From positions 6,646,944-6,710,943 of the forward strand of contig JAESIW010000137.1 in NCBI GenBank assembly GCA_016802295.1: a stretch of 64,000 nucleotides of DNA, written 5' to 3'. The DNA comes from Brachionus rotundiformis (Eukaryota > Rotifera > Eurotatoria > Ploima > Brachionidae). Positions 1 through 11,204 of this stretch are shown piece after piece (the first letter of the stretch is position 1; the number at the start of each line of letters is the position of its first letter). A program made the translations under genes and the position numbers. The notes beneath the pieces are model-generated. The model ran no database searches. It saw nothing but the letters and a program-made list of their open reading frames with translations, and was not told the DNA's origin.

Positions 1-242
1 CCAAAAAGAGAAGGGTTCTAGAAAGGTCCATTGAGGACAAAAAAGAAAGCGACTTTAAAGTGGTCATTATGGAAAACTCAGCACTTCTGGCCAAAATAGA
101 CTTTTTAAATCAACTCAAAAATTTAATGCTACAATACGCCCAACAAATGCAAGAACAGAAATCTCTGGACAATCTGCTCTTCTCTAATAACTCCGTTTTA
201 ATTGACTTAGGCCCTGATTTTATTGATGATGTATTTAAATAA
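1..242 (+). CDS. bZIP transcription factor, C-terminal part (gene enters from the left edge)
   Basis: The reading frame is open from base 3 to a TAA at 240-242, so only the 3' end of the gene lies in the window. The translation starts in a basic stretch (KKRRVLERS) followed by a hydrophobic heptad-like segment with ENSALLAKIDFLNQLKNLM. It aligns with the second bZIP protein 1.6 kb downstream: both have KKRR, then an EN..L..K..FLN.L..LM block. This is the end of a basic region plus a leucine zipper, so the product is probably a sequence-specific nuclear DNA-binding dimer. The N-terminus and most of the basic region lie outside the window. The similarity to the neighbour suggests a tandem duplication. 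The bZIP subfamily cannot be assigned. Confidence 0.7.
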   Translation, partial: KKRRVLERSIEDKKESDFKVVIMENSALLAKIDFLNQLKNLMLQYAQQMQEQKSLDNLLFSNNSVLIDLGPDFIDDVFK

Positions 243-1775
243 GATAAAAAATTTTTATTATTCAAATAAATTCAAAATTTTCTTTTTGTTATAATTGTAA
301 AAAATATTTTTGTTAAAAAAATTGGCAAAATTTTAAACCATTTTTACTTTTTTCTTTTTAAGACCAATTTCTTAAGAAAATCAAATTCAAAAAATTTCGA
401 AATTTTAGCTTAAAAATAAACCTTAGTCATTCGAATCAAATAAACAATAGCAAAAATGTGTTGTTTTAGAATATTTATTATTAGATAATAATAAAGGTGA
501 GTGTAGTGCCTTATGCAGTGTATATAAGTTCTTTTAAATTCAAACAATTTAAGACAGCGCAATTCAAGCTTCCCAGTGTAAATTAAAAAAAGAATTCAAA
601 AATATAAAAATGCTTTGCTATTGTTTAATTGATCAAGGTCTAAAACTTAAAATTGATAAATCAAAAGAGTTCCAAAAAAAGAAGACTCCCTGCAAAACTT
701 GGGAATCCATTTAATAAACTTTAAACACTCGGCATAAAAATATAATTAAAGTTTAGAAAATGATAATCAAAAAACTTCTTCTAAAAAATAAAAAATAAAA
801 GCCGGTTCACAAGTTTAATCCTAAGCAGTGGTCCTAGTTCAATATTTTTTCTAATCCCATTCACGCTTATTCATATTCATTTGTCCAGTATTCATAATCC
901 AGAATTTAATAAACATTAAAACAATACAAATCTCCAATTCATGTTTAAATAAAACTAAGTAATTCATTTATTTAATTTTCAAAAGGATTGGTGTTTTTCG
1001 TCTTCTTTTTTTGATCAATTCAATCAGTTTTTTCTTTTTGAATTTTTTCTGGTGTTTTTTTGGTTTTATGTTTTTGGATTGATGACAAATAAAAATTATT
1101 AAAAAACTTGGAGGGATCAAAATGCTGCCAGAAAGATGGGACATGTGTATTTCTAAAAAAGGATTTTATTTAAGTGTCTGACAATGATTTATTTTATCTT
1201 TAATGAATAAATAAAGTCTCGAAAAAACTCATCAAACAACCTAATATTTATTCTTTGATAAAACTTTGGTGTTTGGACACAAATCCAGCCACCAAAGCTC
1301 AAAATTAAATTAAATTTGGTCTCACACAGAACCAATTTCTGCTAAACAAATAGCAGCACAAGCCCTTTTAGAGTTTCTTTAGGCCTATTCCAAGACTAAG
1401 CGTGAACAAAGCATGTACATCCTAATTATAATAAGTCGAAATTATGACTTTAGAAGCTTTGGATTATTGTGCCAACCGCCTTAGCTATCGAAGTTCTAAT
1501 TGTGACAAAAAACTCATTTAATGGAAAAAACCTGACTCAAGCTTGCACACAAATCAAATTGGAAAATGTTTATTCTGACACATTTTAGGCTCAATGAAGA
1601 CATGCTCTAAAAACCATTCTAATAATTAATTTCATAATTAAACAATTTAAAAAACAACATGAGTTGTTTAGTTAGTTATTTTGAAATTAAATTTAGCCAG
1701 GGCTTTTCAATTGGATTGTATAAATTTGGAAAAATAAAAAAAATTAAACTTAAAAAATTTTTAAATGAGGTAAAA
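243..1775. other. intergenic, AT-rich, no gene recognised
   Basis: This is the spacer between the two bZIP genes. I see no open frame with protein character, no RNA gene and no clear repeat. It should hold the 3' end of the first gene and the promoter of the second, but no defined element stands out. Confidence 0.5.
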
Positions 1776-2192
1776 ATGAAAAGTAAAATGGAAGAGTCGG
1801 CATCAGTCGAGATAATGAGAGCTCGCGAGAGAAATAGACTCTCAGCCAAGAAGAGGAGAATTAAGGACAGACTTGTTGAATTGGAAAAGCAAAGCGAATA
1901 CGCTCAGATTTGCCAAGAGAACGAAAGGCTCAAGAAGAAGGTGGAATTTTTGAACAGGCTCAGAGATCTCATGAACATCACGATCCAGTCCTATAGCGAG
2001 TGCAATGGTGGCAATGCCACGGCTGGCATTGATGACAGCTCGCTGAGCCACTTTATTGACCTGGAGTCCACAGAGCTTTACGAGCTAAGCTTCGAGTTTG
2101 TAAATAAAACACTTTCGAATAACCAATCCACTTTTGGCAAGGAGCAGCATTGGTACGCCCAATCGGATTGCTCCCAGCCAGACCATTTCTAA
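1776..2192 (+). CDS. bZIP transcription factor
   Basis: Single-exon frame of 138 residues. The basic region RARERNRLSAKKRRIKDR contains the bZIP signature N-x2-[SA]-A-x2-[RK]-R. It is followed by a zipper-like helix (LVELEKQSEYAQ, then ENERLKKKVEFLNRLRDLM). The frame is open further upstream to 1659, but that extension is Lys/Phe/Ile-rich like the surrounding AT-rich DNA, so I chose the ATG at 1776 (MKSKMEE); 1788 is also possible. The short C-terminal tail is Ser/Asn-rich. The protein is expected to bind DNA as a dimer in the nucleus. It is a paralogue of the truncated gene at the left edge. A possible poly(A) signal lies in the A-rich stretch just after 2235. The C/EBP, ATF4 or other subfamily is unresolved. 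Confidence 0.8.
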   Translation: MKSKMEESASVEIMRARERNRLSAKKRRIKDRLVELEKQSEYAQICQENERLKKKVEFLNRLRDLMNITIQSYSECNGGNATAGIDDSSLSHFIDLESTELYELSFEFVNKTLSNNQSTFGKEQHWYAQSDCSQPDHF

Positions 2193-2403
2193 AACATCTC
2201 TTTTTATTTATCTACTTTTTTTTCTCATTTACTTATACAGTATAATAAAAAAAAATTTTTTTTTATCAATTTAATTTATTTAATAAAAAGATTCTCAAAG
2301 GCCAAATTTAATCCAATATTACACTTAATTTATAATATTGTCCAAATTTTTTATTTTTATCTTTGACACGAACGAATTAGGTGTCAATTGTCACATTTTT
2401 CGT

Positions 2404-2579
2404 TGGTGCAACATACTTGGTTGCATCTTTTTTACCAAAAATAATTGTTCTGGTGTGGATAAACGACAAAAAGTAAACCATCAATAAGACTTAAATTGAT
2501 TATTGATTTTGTTTACCTATGCAAAAGGAGATAAGGTTTTTTTTTGGTAAAAAAAGATGCAACCAAGTATGTTACACCA
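2404..2579. mobile_element. short palindromic (foldback/MITE-like) element
   Basis: About 38 bases at 2404-2441 recur inverted at 2541-2579 with one or two mismatches (shared core CATACTTGGTTGCATC). Inside, a second pair (GTAAACCATCAATAA and TTATTGATTTTGTTTAC) extends the symmetry, so most of the 176 bp folds into one hairpin. No coding capacity and no clear target-site duplication are seen. It lies between the second bZIP gene and the HD-domain gene. Confidence 0.6.
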
Positions 2580-3842
2580 TGATGCAGTACTTTTTTAAAA
2601 TATATTTTATTTTAGTAAAATTTTAATTTATCAAAATAGTAGGAATTTTTGTTCTGTTTGTTTTTGAAGTAATACCAATTTTGCATTTATTTTACCAAGT
2701 GAGTGAATAAATATTTTTGAATATTTTTTAAACTGTTCCAAAATTAGAATTATTGAAGTATTGGAACACTTTTGTTGGTCAATTAAATGTATTTGAAAGA
2801 ATTTATCAGCTTTTTAAGCTTATCTAATGGTCGGCGGACTAAGACCACACTATTGTACAGCTAAAGTTTTCTTTTTCATGCTAATCTTAGTCTGGCAAAG
2901 GCCCTATGGCTTTTGCGGGCCTATTACGTGAATTGGCCTACCGACTAGATTTGATTGGGGCAACTAGCTTGGTGTTTATGCACATGACTTTCGTTTTGGC
3001 CACATTTATTTCAGGTTGAGTTGGTTAGACTCTTTTTTTTATGTATTTATTTTATTCTAAGCTCCAAAGTAATATAAGAACATAAAATTAAACTATTAAT
3101 TGATATAATTTATATTATTAAATTTTTATTTTAATTTTTATTTAATCAAAAGTGTGCCAGTATTTTAATAATTTTAATTTTGGTTCAAGTACTGGTAAAA
3201 ATGTGTGACTCAGTTGGATCAAATAGGATATTGGAGTGATAAGTGTTTTTTACTTACATTAAACTGGTTGCTTGGTAAATAGTCATTAGGCCTATCCAAT
3301 AGGAGAATCAACAAGCTTTGTTGCCAGGGGCTTGGTTAATTGGAATTTGAACGCAGCATAATTGTCTGACAGAGCGTTCAAGTGGAATAGACTGAAGCAG
3401 CCCACCTTTTCAAGCCTGCACGCATTTATATTAAACTAGTACCGACATTTTTTTTGTCTTGACGCGTAGTTTGAAACTCGCTTGTTACAACAAGCCGAAT
3501 TAGTAAATTTAGAAAGGTGTCTGAATTAATTAATTTATCAAAAGCTTGATTTATTAAAATTTTGTTGTTGAATTTTATCTTTTTTAATTTAAGATTGTAA
3601 TTAAGTTTGAACAAAATTAACAAGACAGAAAACTTTAGACTAATTGCTATCATGCATCATTTATTTATTTTTTTGCTCGTAATAAATTTTTTAAATAGAA
3701 AATTTTGTCTTCACTTAAACACAAAAACTAAATATAAATAGTTCTATTAGTCAAGCTAATTAAGATTTTTTTAGTCGATTTAAATTAGAAAAAAGAGTTA
3801 GCAATTTTTATTTTAAACTATTTATTTAATTAACTACCATTG
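2580..3842. other. intergenic, no gene recognised
   Basis: AT-rich DNA downstream of the HD-domain gene. The stretch around 3380-3430 ends in a motif (CAAGCCTGCACGC) resembling pieces near 8200-8230 and 42160-42180, probably a short dispersed repeat. No convincing coding frame is seen. Confidence 0.4.
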
Positions 3843-4550
3843 TTAGCATAGCTCGAGTTCTTTTTTAAATTGATGCAAATACTGAGTCATGTAGTTGTGT
3901 CTTTCCAATGCCAAACGCCTTCCGGTCTCTGTTTGCATTTTGTCTTTTATTTTGAAGAGTTTTTCGTAGAAATGGTTGACGGCAGTGCTCTCGTTTTTGA
4001 TTGTCTGTTTGTTGTACTGTTCTGCAGTCATGTTTTCGATTGGTTTGAGGTGATCACAGTAGAACGGTCTGTTTTTGGCACCAGTAAAAGCCATGCACCT
4101 GGCTATGCCAACAGCGCCAATAGCATCCAGTCTGTCTGCATCGCGCACAAATTTTAGCTCTATGGGAACATGGTTTACTTTGTTGGCGAGCTCGAGCTCT
4201 TTTCGCCAAGAAATGTTTGAAACAATGAACAAAACTTGCTTGATCTTGTCTTTTGGATAGTTGAATTTGGCAAAAAACTGGTTCAATATTTGCTCGCTCA
4301 CATCATCTAGATTCGATTTGTCACAATTGTACTTAAAGTCGACAATATCGTGGAACAACGATGCCAGCTCTACTATCTCCATGTCGAAATTCAGGCTTGG
4401 ATCGAGCTTTTTTTCCTCATTTGCCAAATGCAGTGCCATTTTGTACACCCTCTCGACATGGTTCCAGTCGTGAGATGGGTCGTTGGACCTCATGGACTCT
4501 TTGACAAAGTTTTTAGCCTCGTTTATTAAATCTGGATTACTTGAAACCAT
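3843..4550 (-). CDS. HD-domain metal-dependent phosphohydrolase
   Basis: Single exon, 235 residues from the ATG at 4550 (MVSSNPDLINEAKNF). The in-frame extension upstream is Phe/Lys-rich and looks like 5' leader. The order of motifs is that of an HD-superfamily hydrolase of the YedJ-like type: an early His in HDWNHVERVYKMALHLA, the HD pair in LASLFHDIVDFKY, and a late Asp in FVRDADRLDAIGAVGIAR. These residues normally bind one or two metal ions. The substrate is not predictable; relatives are uncharacterised soluble enzymes acting on phosphate esters. No signal peptide or membrane segment is present, so it is probably cytosolic. Its 5' end faces a large foldback element starting about 390 bp upstream. 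Confidence 0.85.
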   Translation of the reverse strand: MVSSNPDLINEAKNFVKESMRSNDPSHDWNHVERVYKMALHLANEEKKLDPSLNFDMEIVELASLFHDIVDFKYNCDKSNLDDVSEQILNQFFAKFNYPKDKIKQVLFIVSNISWRKELELANKVNHVPIELKFVRDADRLDAIGAVGIARCMAFTGAKNRPFYCDHLKPIENMTAEQYNKQTIKNESTAVNHFYEKLFKIKDKMQTETGRRLALERHNYMTQYLHQFKKELELC

Positions 4551-4938
4551 TTTTTTAATTAATTTTTTTTCAAATTTAAATTTTAAAACCAGAAATAAAA
4601 AAACGTGCAAAATTAACTTAACATTTGTTAAGTTAAACTATTTATTTAATAATAACGCTAGATTAAATACTTTTTCATTTTATTTTTTAACAAAGCAATT
4701 TGCTACCTCAAAATATCACTTATTCGTCGGCTTATTAACTGATGCACAAAGATAAGTAAGCATTATACTTTTCACGTATCTTAGAGGCTGAACGCTTCGA
4801 AATGCTAACAAATACATTTACTATTCAGCTCACATCTTGTCTTAATTATAAGCTTGTGTTTCTGACACGAGCTATAAGTCTAAATATGAATTCCGAACTT
4901 CAGAACGTTCAATAACTTAAATTATATAACGGGTGTTC

Positions 4939-6385
4939 AATAATAAATGACCGTTTTTGTTTTCTAGAAAAAAAATATGTTCCAGTCAGCCGGAAACGGG
5001 CCCTTATCACCTTGACCGACTTTTGACTAAAAATGTCCTCGAAGTTTTGAATATTAAAAATTTTTGATATACACCTTTTCTGATGCCAAATTTAATGCTG
5101 ATTAAAATGAGCCATAGATCATTTCTCTATTATGTTCCGTTCGGAAAAAATCTTTAAAAAACCGCTAAAAAATGACCACTTGGTAAAATTCTTAAAAATT
5201 GCTGTTTTTTGCTTCTTTTTGCTATAACTTTCAATAGAAACATTGGATCTGAATAAAATTTTACACAGTCATACATCACTAAATAAGCTTTAAATGTATA
5301 TATTAAATTTGTGGGTATCACTTTTTGTTTGACCAAGGACCTTTATATAAACCAAAATTTGGTAATCCATTTTTAAGAATGTATTGACCTAAGTACTAAA
5401 AGTTAAATATTTAAAAATTATCTTAAGTTAAAAGCTAAATAAATCAGGTTTCTAAAAATATATAGGACTAAGTGGTGGTACTTTGGATTTTTGAAATTAA
5501 ATTAACTAAATTATGCTTTTGTCTTGAAATTTTTTAAATTTCAGAAAGGTTGAAGATGCCAAAGGATTTTATTGTCATAAATAGATGAATTTTTGCATAA
5601 AAATTAATAAAAATATATATATTGAAAATTTTTTTTTAATAATTGATAGAAAATAATGTAATTAAAAGGTTTAAATTAGTTCAAAATTCAAAATTTTAAA
5701 TTTAAAAAATTTCAAGACAAAAGCATAATTTAGTTAATTTAATTTCAAAAATCCAAAGTACCACCACTTAGTCCTATATATTTTTAGAAACCTAATTTAT
5801 TTAGCTTTTAACTTAAGATAATTTTTAAATATTTAACTTTTAGTACTTAGGTCAATACATTCTTAAAAATGGATTACCAAATTTTGGTTTATATAAAGGT
5901 CCTTGGTCAAACAAAAAGTGATACCCACAAATTTAATATATACATTTAAAGCTTATTTAGTGATGTATGACTGTGTAAAATTTTATTCAGATCCAATGTT
6001 TCTATTGAAAGTTATAGCAAAAAGAAGCAAAAAACAGCAATTTTTAAGAATTTTACCAAGTGGTCATTTTTTAGCGGTTTTTTAAAGATTTTTTCCGAAC
6101 GGAACATAATAGAGAAATGATCTATGGCTCATTTTAATCAGCATTAAATTTGGCATCAGAAAAGGTGTATATCAAAAATTTTTAATATTCAAAACTTCGA
6201 GGACATTTTTAGTCAAAAGTCGGTCAAGGTGATAAGGGCCCGTTTCCGTATAAATAGAGTTGGAAAGCTAAAAACACCAATTTCTTTAACAAGAAAGGTG
6301 TTAGTTTATAAGTATAAAATTTCAGCAATTTTGGCTGACTGGAACATATTTTTTTTCTAGAAAACAAAAACGGTCATTTATTATT
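4939..6385. mobile_element. large foldback element with ~0.6-kb inverted arms
   Basis: The left arm (about 4939-5541) and right arm (about 5700-6385) are reverse complements with very few differences, separated by about 160 bp of AT-rich DNA. The outer termini share AATAATAAATGACCG. The right arm carries about 85 bp (6249-6333) absent from the left arm, either a deletion on the left or an insertion on the right. A mirrored 60-codon frame in the arms (5154-5336 and 5903-6085) resembles no known protein. No transposase is encoded and no target-site duplication is evident. Confidence 0.75.
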
Positions 6386-6419
6386 ATTAATTACAAGCAT
6401 CTTGGCAACCTGATATTAA

Positions 6420-6645
6420 GTTAATGTAAGGAGACAAAGTCAACTTGTATGTTAAAATGAGTGAAATTCTTGATGATTCAAAAAAAAATCGTTCTTCTAA
6501 AAGATGGTAAAAAAATACAACCAAATGAAGATGTAAAGCTATTTGTTGTTGAAAAATCAGACGAAAATGGCGAGCCAATGTCTGAAATAAAGTTCAGGAA
6601 AGTATGAATTGAGTATTGTAGATAACATGCTAAATACCTTTAACA
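6420..6645 (+). pseudogene. relic of an immunoglobulin I-set domain exon
   Basis: The translation gives pieces of an Ig domain in successive frames: GDKVNLYVKMSEIL, then IVLLKDGKKIQPNEDVKL with FVVEKSDENGEPMSEIKF, then GKYELSIVDNML. The KDGK strand and the G-x-Y-x-L strand are typical of muscle-type I-set domains. At least two frameshifts break it, so it is a dead fragment. A second, better preserved copy of the same type lies at 48061-48310 on the other strand, inside an intron of the MAM-domain gene. Confidence 0.55.
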
Positions 6646-6851
6646 TCTAAGTTATTAGAAGATATCAAAAACTTGCTTGACCAAATTTTCCATGTGGCCA
6701 AATAAATAGTCAACTCAGTTAGATTAAAATGAATGCAAAATGGTACATTGAAGTAGTTAAATGTGTGCCAATATCAGCTTTCTTGCTCGATAGGATAGAC
6801 TATTCAATGCTTTTTGATAGCCATTGATAAAAATATCTATTTTATTTACAG

Positions 6852-9829
6852 TTAATTATAAGAATATAAAGTATATTTAGCAAAATCAAAAAATGATATT
6901 CTATCATAATTCTCAGACTCTATAATAATCAATTTTTTGCTCAGCATATTGCCAATCTCTTGTTTCTGAATTACCATGCCATGCAGGTCATAGAAAATAA
7001 CATGATCACATTCAGTATTCAGTGCAACTATCTTATCATTATAAAAAATAAACTTTTTCTCCTTAATAGGCAACTTTTTATAATCTTTTAAATTAATGGA
7101 ATTAATTGATAGAATTCCGTTAGGTCTTGACAAGTAAATGCCATCTCTGAAGCTTCGTAATTGGTCATACTTGTTCATCTGGTGTGCCAGACCGTCCAAA
7201 TTTTCCTCATTTATTTTTATTTTTTGCAGTAAATTAAGTCTGTGATTGAATTTGAGAATCATGTTATCTTCGATTAAGCAAAAGAGAAACAAATTGTTAG
7301 CTGTCATTGACAATACCTCTGAGTTGACATTTCCTTCGTCTAGGATGCGGAAGTCCTTGTCCAAACATCTCAGCTTTTGACAATAGCTAAAGAACAAAAA
7401 TATTCTATCTTTGTATATGGTTTTTTTAAACTGGCTGACTGGCTGGACAAGCTCGTACATATTCTGCACCTGGTCTTGCTCAATCATGTTAAGTATAATG
7501 TTAAAAGGCCCCATTGGATAAGCAAATAGAAAACTACCATCAGCAAAATTGTGAACATGTGAATCAAAAATGGAAAGTTTTCGAATTGTAATATATGCTA
7601 ATATATGATAATATTTATCAATTTACATGGATCTTGATAATTATACTTTTTCAACATTTGTATTTAATTGTTTATTTATTAAAGATTTGAAAATCTAATT
7701 TTAAAACATTTTTTAAATAAAAATCTTGCCATATCATTTTGTATAGACTTGTTTTGTATTAAAATATGCAATAAGTTGTTTGTATACGATCATTTAAAAA
7801 ATTAGTATTTTGTTAAAAAGACATTGATTCAATAACAATAACAACATCCTTTTCTACAATCTAAATGTTATCTTGTGGCTAAGTGACCAAATAATCAAAA
7901 AAATTTCAAACTTCAAAGTTGCATAACTCTGTCAATTTTTAGTGCTTTGTTCCATTGGATTTCAAAAGCTTAATTTAATGCTTTATAAGTAACCATAATT
8001 TTGTCTTGATATCTTAAGGATTGGGATCACATTACAGTATAATGTAAAACATGAATTTATTTAGTCTCTAATCAAAGGGGAAATAATTGAAATTTTACTG
8101 CTATTTCAATCACTTTTTTGCAGTGAAAATCTACGAATAGATATTTTATTTATTTAAAATATAATTTAGGAAGCTACTCCCACAGGCTTATACGAGCGGT
8201 GAAAACCCTCTTTTCAGCCTGCATGCTTTGCCACATTTAATCGACAATTAAAAATTGAAAATAAAAAATTTAGTAAATTTTAAACAAAAAAAGTTAAATT
8301 AGTCGCGATTATCTGATTAAAAATCTGGAATTTTCTGTTTTTGGCAGTATATGGTGAAAAGTTTGTTCATTCTATATTTTATCACATTTAGATTCAAACT
8401 CTGATGCATATGTACAATTGATGTTTTTAGTGGAAAATATTTTAGCAGTCTTAAAATTTTATTTTGTAACTTTTGTAGATACGAATAGATGATCGACCAC
8501 CCCTACTCTGGCGAAGTCATTCGCAAACAACTTGATATTTATACGTTGTAACGGCTTTTCAACAGCCTATCCTTAATCAACCTAAAATAACAACCTTGAA
8601 AGAAAGAGCTTGTCAGTTATTTGTTTTTTTTTATTTTCAATATTTATTGAATTTTGTATTTCTTACATTAACTTTTATCTGACTTGATCAATATTTTTTA
8701 TCTATTATCATGAAAAAAATTTTCTACTAAAAAATCATCTTACCCATCTATGTAAAGATGTGTGACAGATAACCAAAAATTTTCACAGGCGGACTTTATA
8801 TATTTAAGTTGACTGAAGTTGTTTTTGTTTTATAGAACTTCAACATATGATCGAAAAAGGTCTTAACTAACTAGTCCAATAATAGGTTTTAAATTATCTA
8901 TTCACATAATACGATTGGTAAAATAAATTAAAATATTTTATCTATCAAAAATTTACACATACATAGATTAGTATGATATAGACACATTCAAAGTAGTTTT
9001 GGTCTATTAGATTAATTTTATTCGTGAGATCTATTTTTTTAAAGGTGTCCAGCTTGAGAATACACTGACTTATGTTTTCAAATATGAGACTACCAAATGA
9101 AAAGTTTTCCGCAATTAAAGGCCTAAAAAAGACCAACTGGTCATTGAAAAGAGATTTTCTAAACTTATTAGCATGGGTTTCAATCGATTTGACCAAGCTT
9201 TGGGCTTTTTCCAACGCTTGCTTAATATCTGCCTCTCTCACTATTTGAAAATTAATGTATTCTGTCCATCTAATTTCAAAAGCTTCAGTATTGGCCAAAG
9301 TATGAGCCAAGTCATGATTTTCACTTTGGTTTAAATTGACACTGCTTTGCAAGCATTTGCTCTCGTATTTATTTATTTTGGCAATGAGCTCTTCTGCTTG
9401 GTTCTGAATCTTGCCAATGTGAGCTTTGCTTGTAGCAATTATTTCATTGCGTGTTTGTGTGCAAAAGTTTTTTATTGTCTTGGTACAATTGGTTTTTTCA
9501 TTGGTCAAGTCAGTACGCGAGTCTTTTAGGGTATTTAGGACATGCTTGAACTCATTGATGAGGCTAGAGTGGCTGATTTTCAAGTTTTCCTGGTCGATGA
9601 GCTTTTGGATGCGCTTATTAGAGGGAAAAGATTCCATCGATGGCAAAAGCTGGTGAAATAATTTACAAAAGTCACATTGATAGCCATTGTTGTTTTGTTC
9701 ATCGGTTTTCAGTGTTATACATTTGTTACATAGGGTTTCCCCACATGGCAGCAGTCGCGGATCATCGTACTTTTTACCGCACTTTGGACAAGTCAAAATG
9801 TCTGCCAGCAATTCTTCTTCAAAAAACAT
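6852..9829 (-). CDS. RING-finger protein with coiled coil and propeller-like C-terminus
   Basis: Two exons fit: 9829-8986 and 7597-6852. The donor is GT at 8985, the acceptor AG at 7598, the phase matches, and the product would be 529 residues. The start (MFFEEELLADILTCPKC) leads straight into a RING finger with CPKC, LPCGETLCNKC and CDFC; the fourth ligand position holds Glu where His is usual. A helical, coiled-coil-prone region follows (about residues 75-240). The second exon has repeated short beta strands such as IFLFFSYCQKLRCLD and GIYLSRPNGILSIN, suggesting a beta-propeller. The layout recalls TRIM/NHL-type E3 ligases without a visible B-box. Part of the propeller may be missing, so further exons could lie in the 1.4-kb intron. 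The RING call is firm; joining the two halves is inference. Confidence 0.65.
7890..8600. repeat. dispersed repeat related to the 345-bp satellite
   Basis: This lies in the long intron of the RING gene. The stretch from about 7905 (CTTCAAAGTTGCATAACTCTG) through TTTTGTCTTGATATCTTAAG at about 8005 matches the second half of the satellite unit at 13921-15271. The following part (TGTAAAACATG at 8041 to about 8600) matches 25350-25590 in the calpain intron. The repeat family is therefore longer than the satellite unit. Confidence 0.6.
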
Positions 9830-9989
9830 TTTTTCTTTCTAGCCGAAATAAGATAATTCTTGTGGATTTATTTTAAGGATTTTTTATTTCTAGAAAAATA
9901 TTTATTAAATTTTTATCTTCTAATAATAACTGGAAATTGGTGGCATATTTTGAATAGCTTTGAAAGTCAGTCTAAATATATTAAATTTA

Positions 9990-10620
9990 AGCCTGGACTA
10001 TTTTCATCTTGATATTATGTTCACCAGGTGAAGGGCGAAATAAGTCGAACCAGCATACTTAGCCTGGAGACTGAATAAAGAAGGGGAATCAATAGTTGTA
10101 CAGTGTAGTTGTTTTTTTGCGCTTCAAAAGCCAAATCCAAGAGAATTTAGTGTTTAATAAGTGACTAAAGAGTTACAGTACTAATTTTCGTCATCTGCCA
10201 TATCCCACCCTACCCATCCAACCTAGCTGATGACTCCACTATAAATAATATCAATATTTAATCTAATTTAACTAATTAATATCATCACTCAAATTTTTTA
10301 TAACTCATAATCAACTCTTTATAAAAAATAAACAAAAAAAATATATTTAAACCTGCCCCATTTCAAATTTTTTACACTTAAATTTATTAATTTTATTTTA
10401 TTTTAACTTCTAAAATGCTGTTTATAAAGAAGTACATTCATTTTTAAAAAGACTTGGATGAAATAAGCCAAACCCAATAATTAATAAGTGACTAAAATTT
10501 TGTCTTGATACTTTTAGATATTGAGGTCTCAATTCAATTTGGAATAATCAAAAAAAAATGTCTTTTCCACTTTTTCAAATGATTTCATAAATGAGAAATG
10601 TTTGTCCCTTCATTATTTAT
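9990..10620. repeat. diverged fragments of the satellite-related repeat
   Basis: Two pieces resemble the 345-bp unit: about 10110-10175 (GCTTCAAAAGCCAAATCCAA, AGTGACTAAAG) and about 10480-10600 (AAGTGACTAAAATTTTGTC, then TCCACTTTTTCAAA). No gene is seen in the surrounding 9830-11200 interval. Confidence 0.5.
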
Positions 10621-10903
10621 AGGCCTTCAAAATTGCCAAAAGTAGGCAAAATGAATTGTCTGCTGCTTTTAGCGCTAAAGTCAAAAGTTTCAAGTAATTA
10701 AACAATTAGCACTTTACAGTAGGAGGGAATAGCCTTATTCTTTTGTGTCTAGGAACTAAAATAGCTAAAAATCAAATAACAATAAAATAACTGCCAAACC
10801 TAAGAAAAGAAAATAGTCATGGATAAAGCAAGAAACCATTGAACAGCCGTTACAACGTTTAAATGGCCCAGTTCTTTATAATCATAGTTTGAATTTGTCA
10901 AAA

Positions 10904-10929
10904 GTGACTGACTGACTGACTGACTGACT
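10904..10929. repeat. (TGAC)n microsatellite
   Basis: About six perfect tandem GACT/TGAC units. The open frame that crosses it on the minus strand has no other protein character. Confidence 0.85.
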
Positions 10930-11204
10930 ATATGATTTTGTGATGGAGGGGACAGGCTAGCATAGTTAGTTGCATCAGCCATTTTCCAATCACCGGATTG
11001 CTTTAAGGCTCGGCCTTTTTCAACCCATTATTGCTTGAATCTTTAATGAACATATATTTTTAGTTAATCTGAATGATTGACAGATTATTTTCCTGTCGTT
11101 CTGGGTGTAGGTCGAACTAAATGTTTAATTTGTCAACAAAATTGATTAAGTTTTGCCAATTGTCTTTTTTATTATTTTTTGCTGATTAATTGATGGTGTT
11201 TGAT

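Noticed and set aside
3426..3653. Minus-strand frame starting MIAISLKFSV
   Set aside because: Lys/Leu/Asn-rich composition of random AT-rich DNA; no domain or conserved motif.
5154..6085. Mirrored 60-codon frames in the foldback arms
   Set aside because: The frames exist only because the arms are inverted copies; the translation resembles no protein and codon use is that of AT-rich filler.
10800..10982. Small minus-strand frame starting MADATNYASL
   Set aside because: It crosses the TGAC microsatellite and has no homology or splice partner that I can see.
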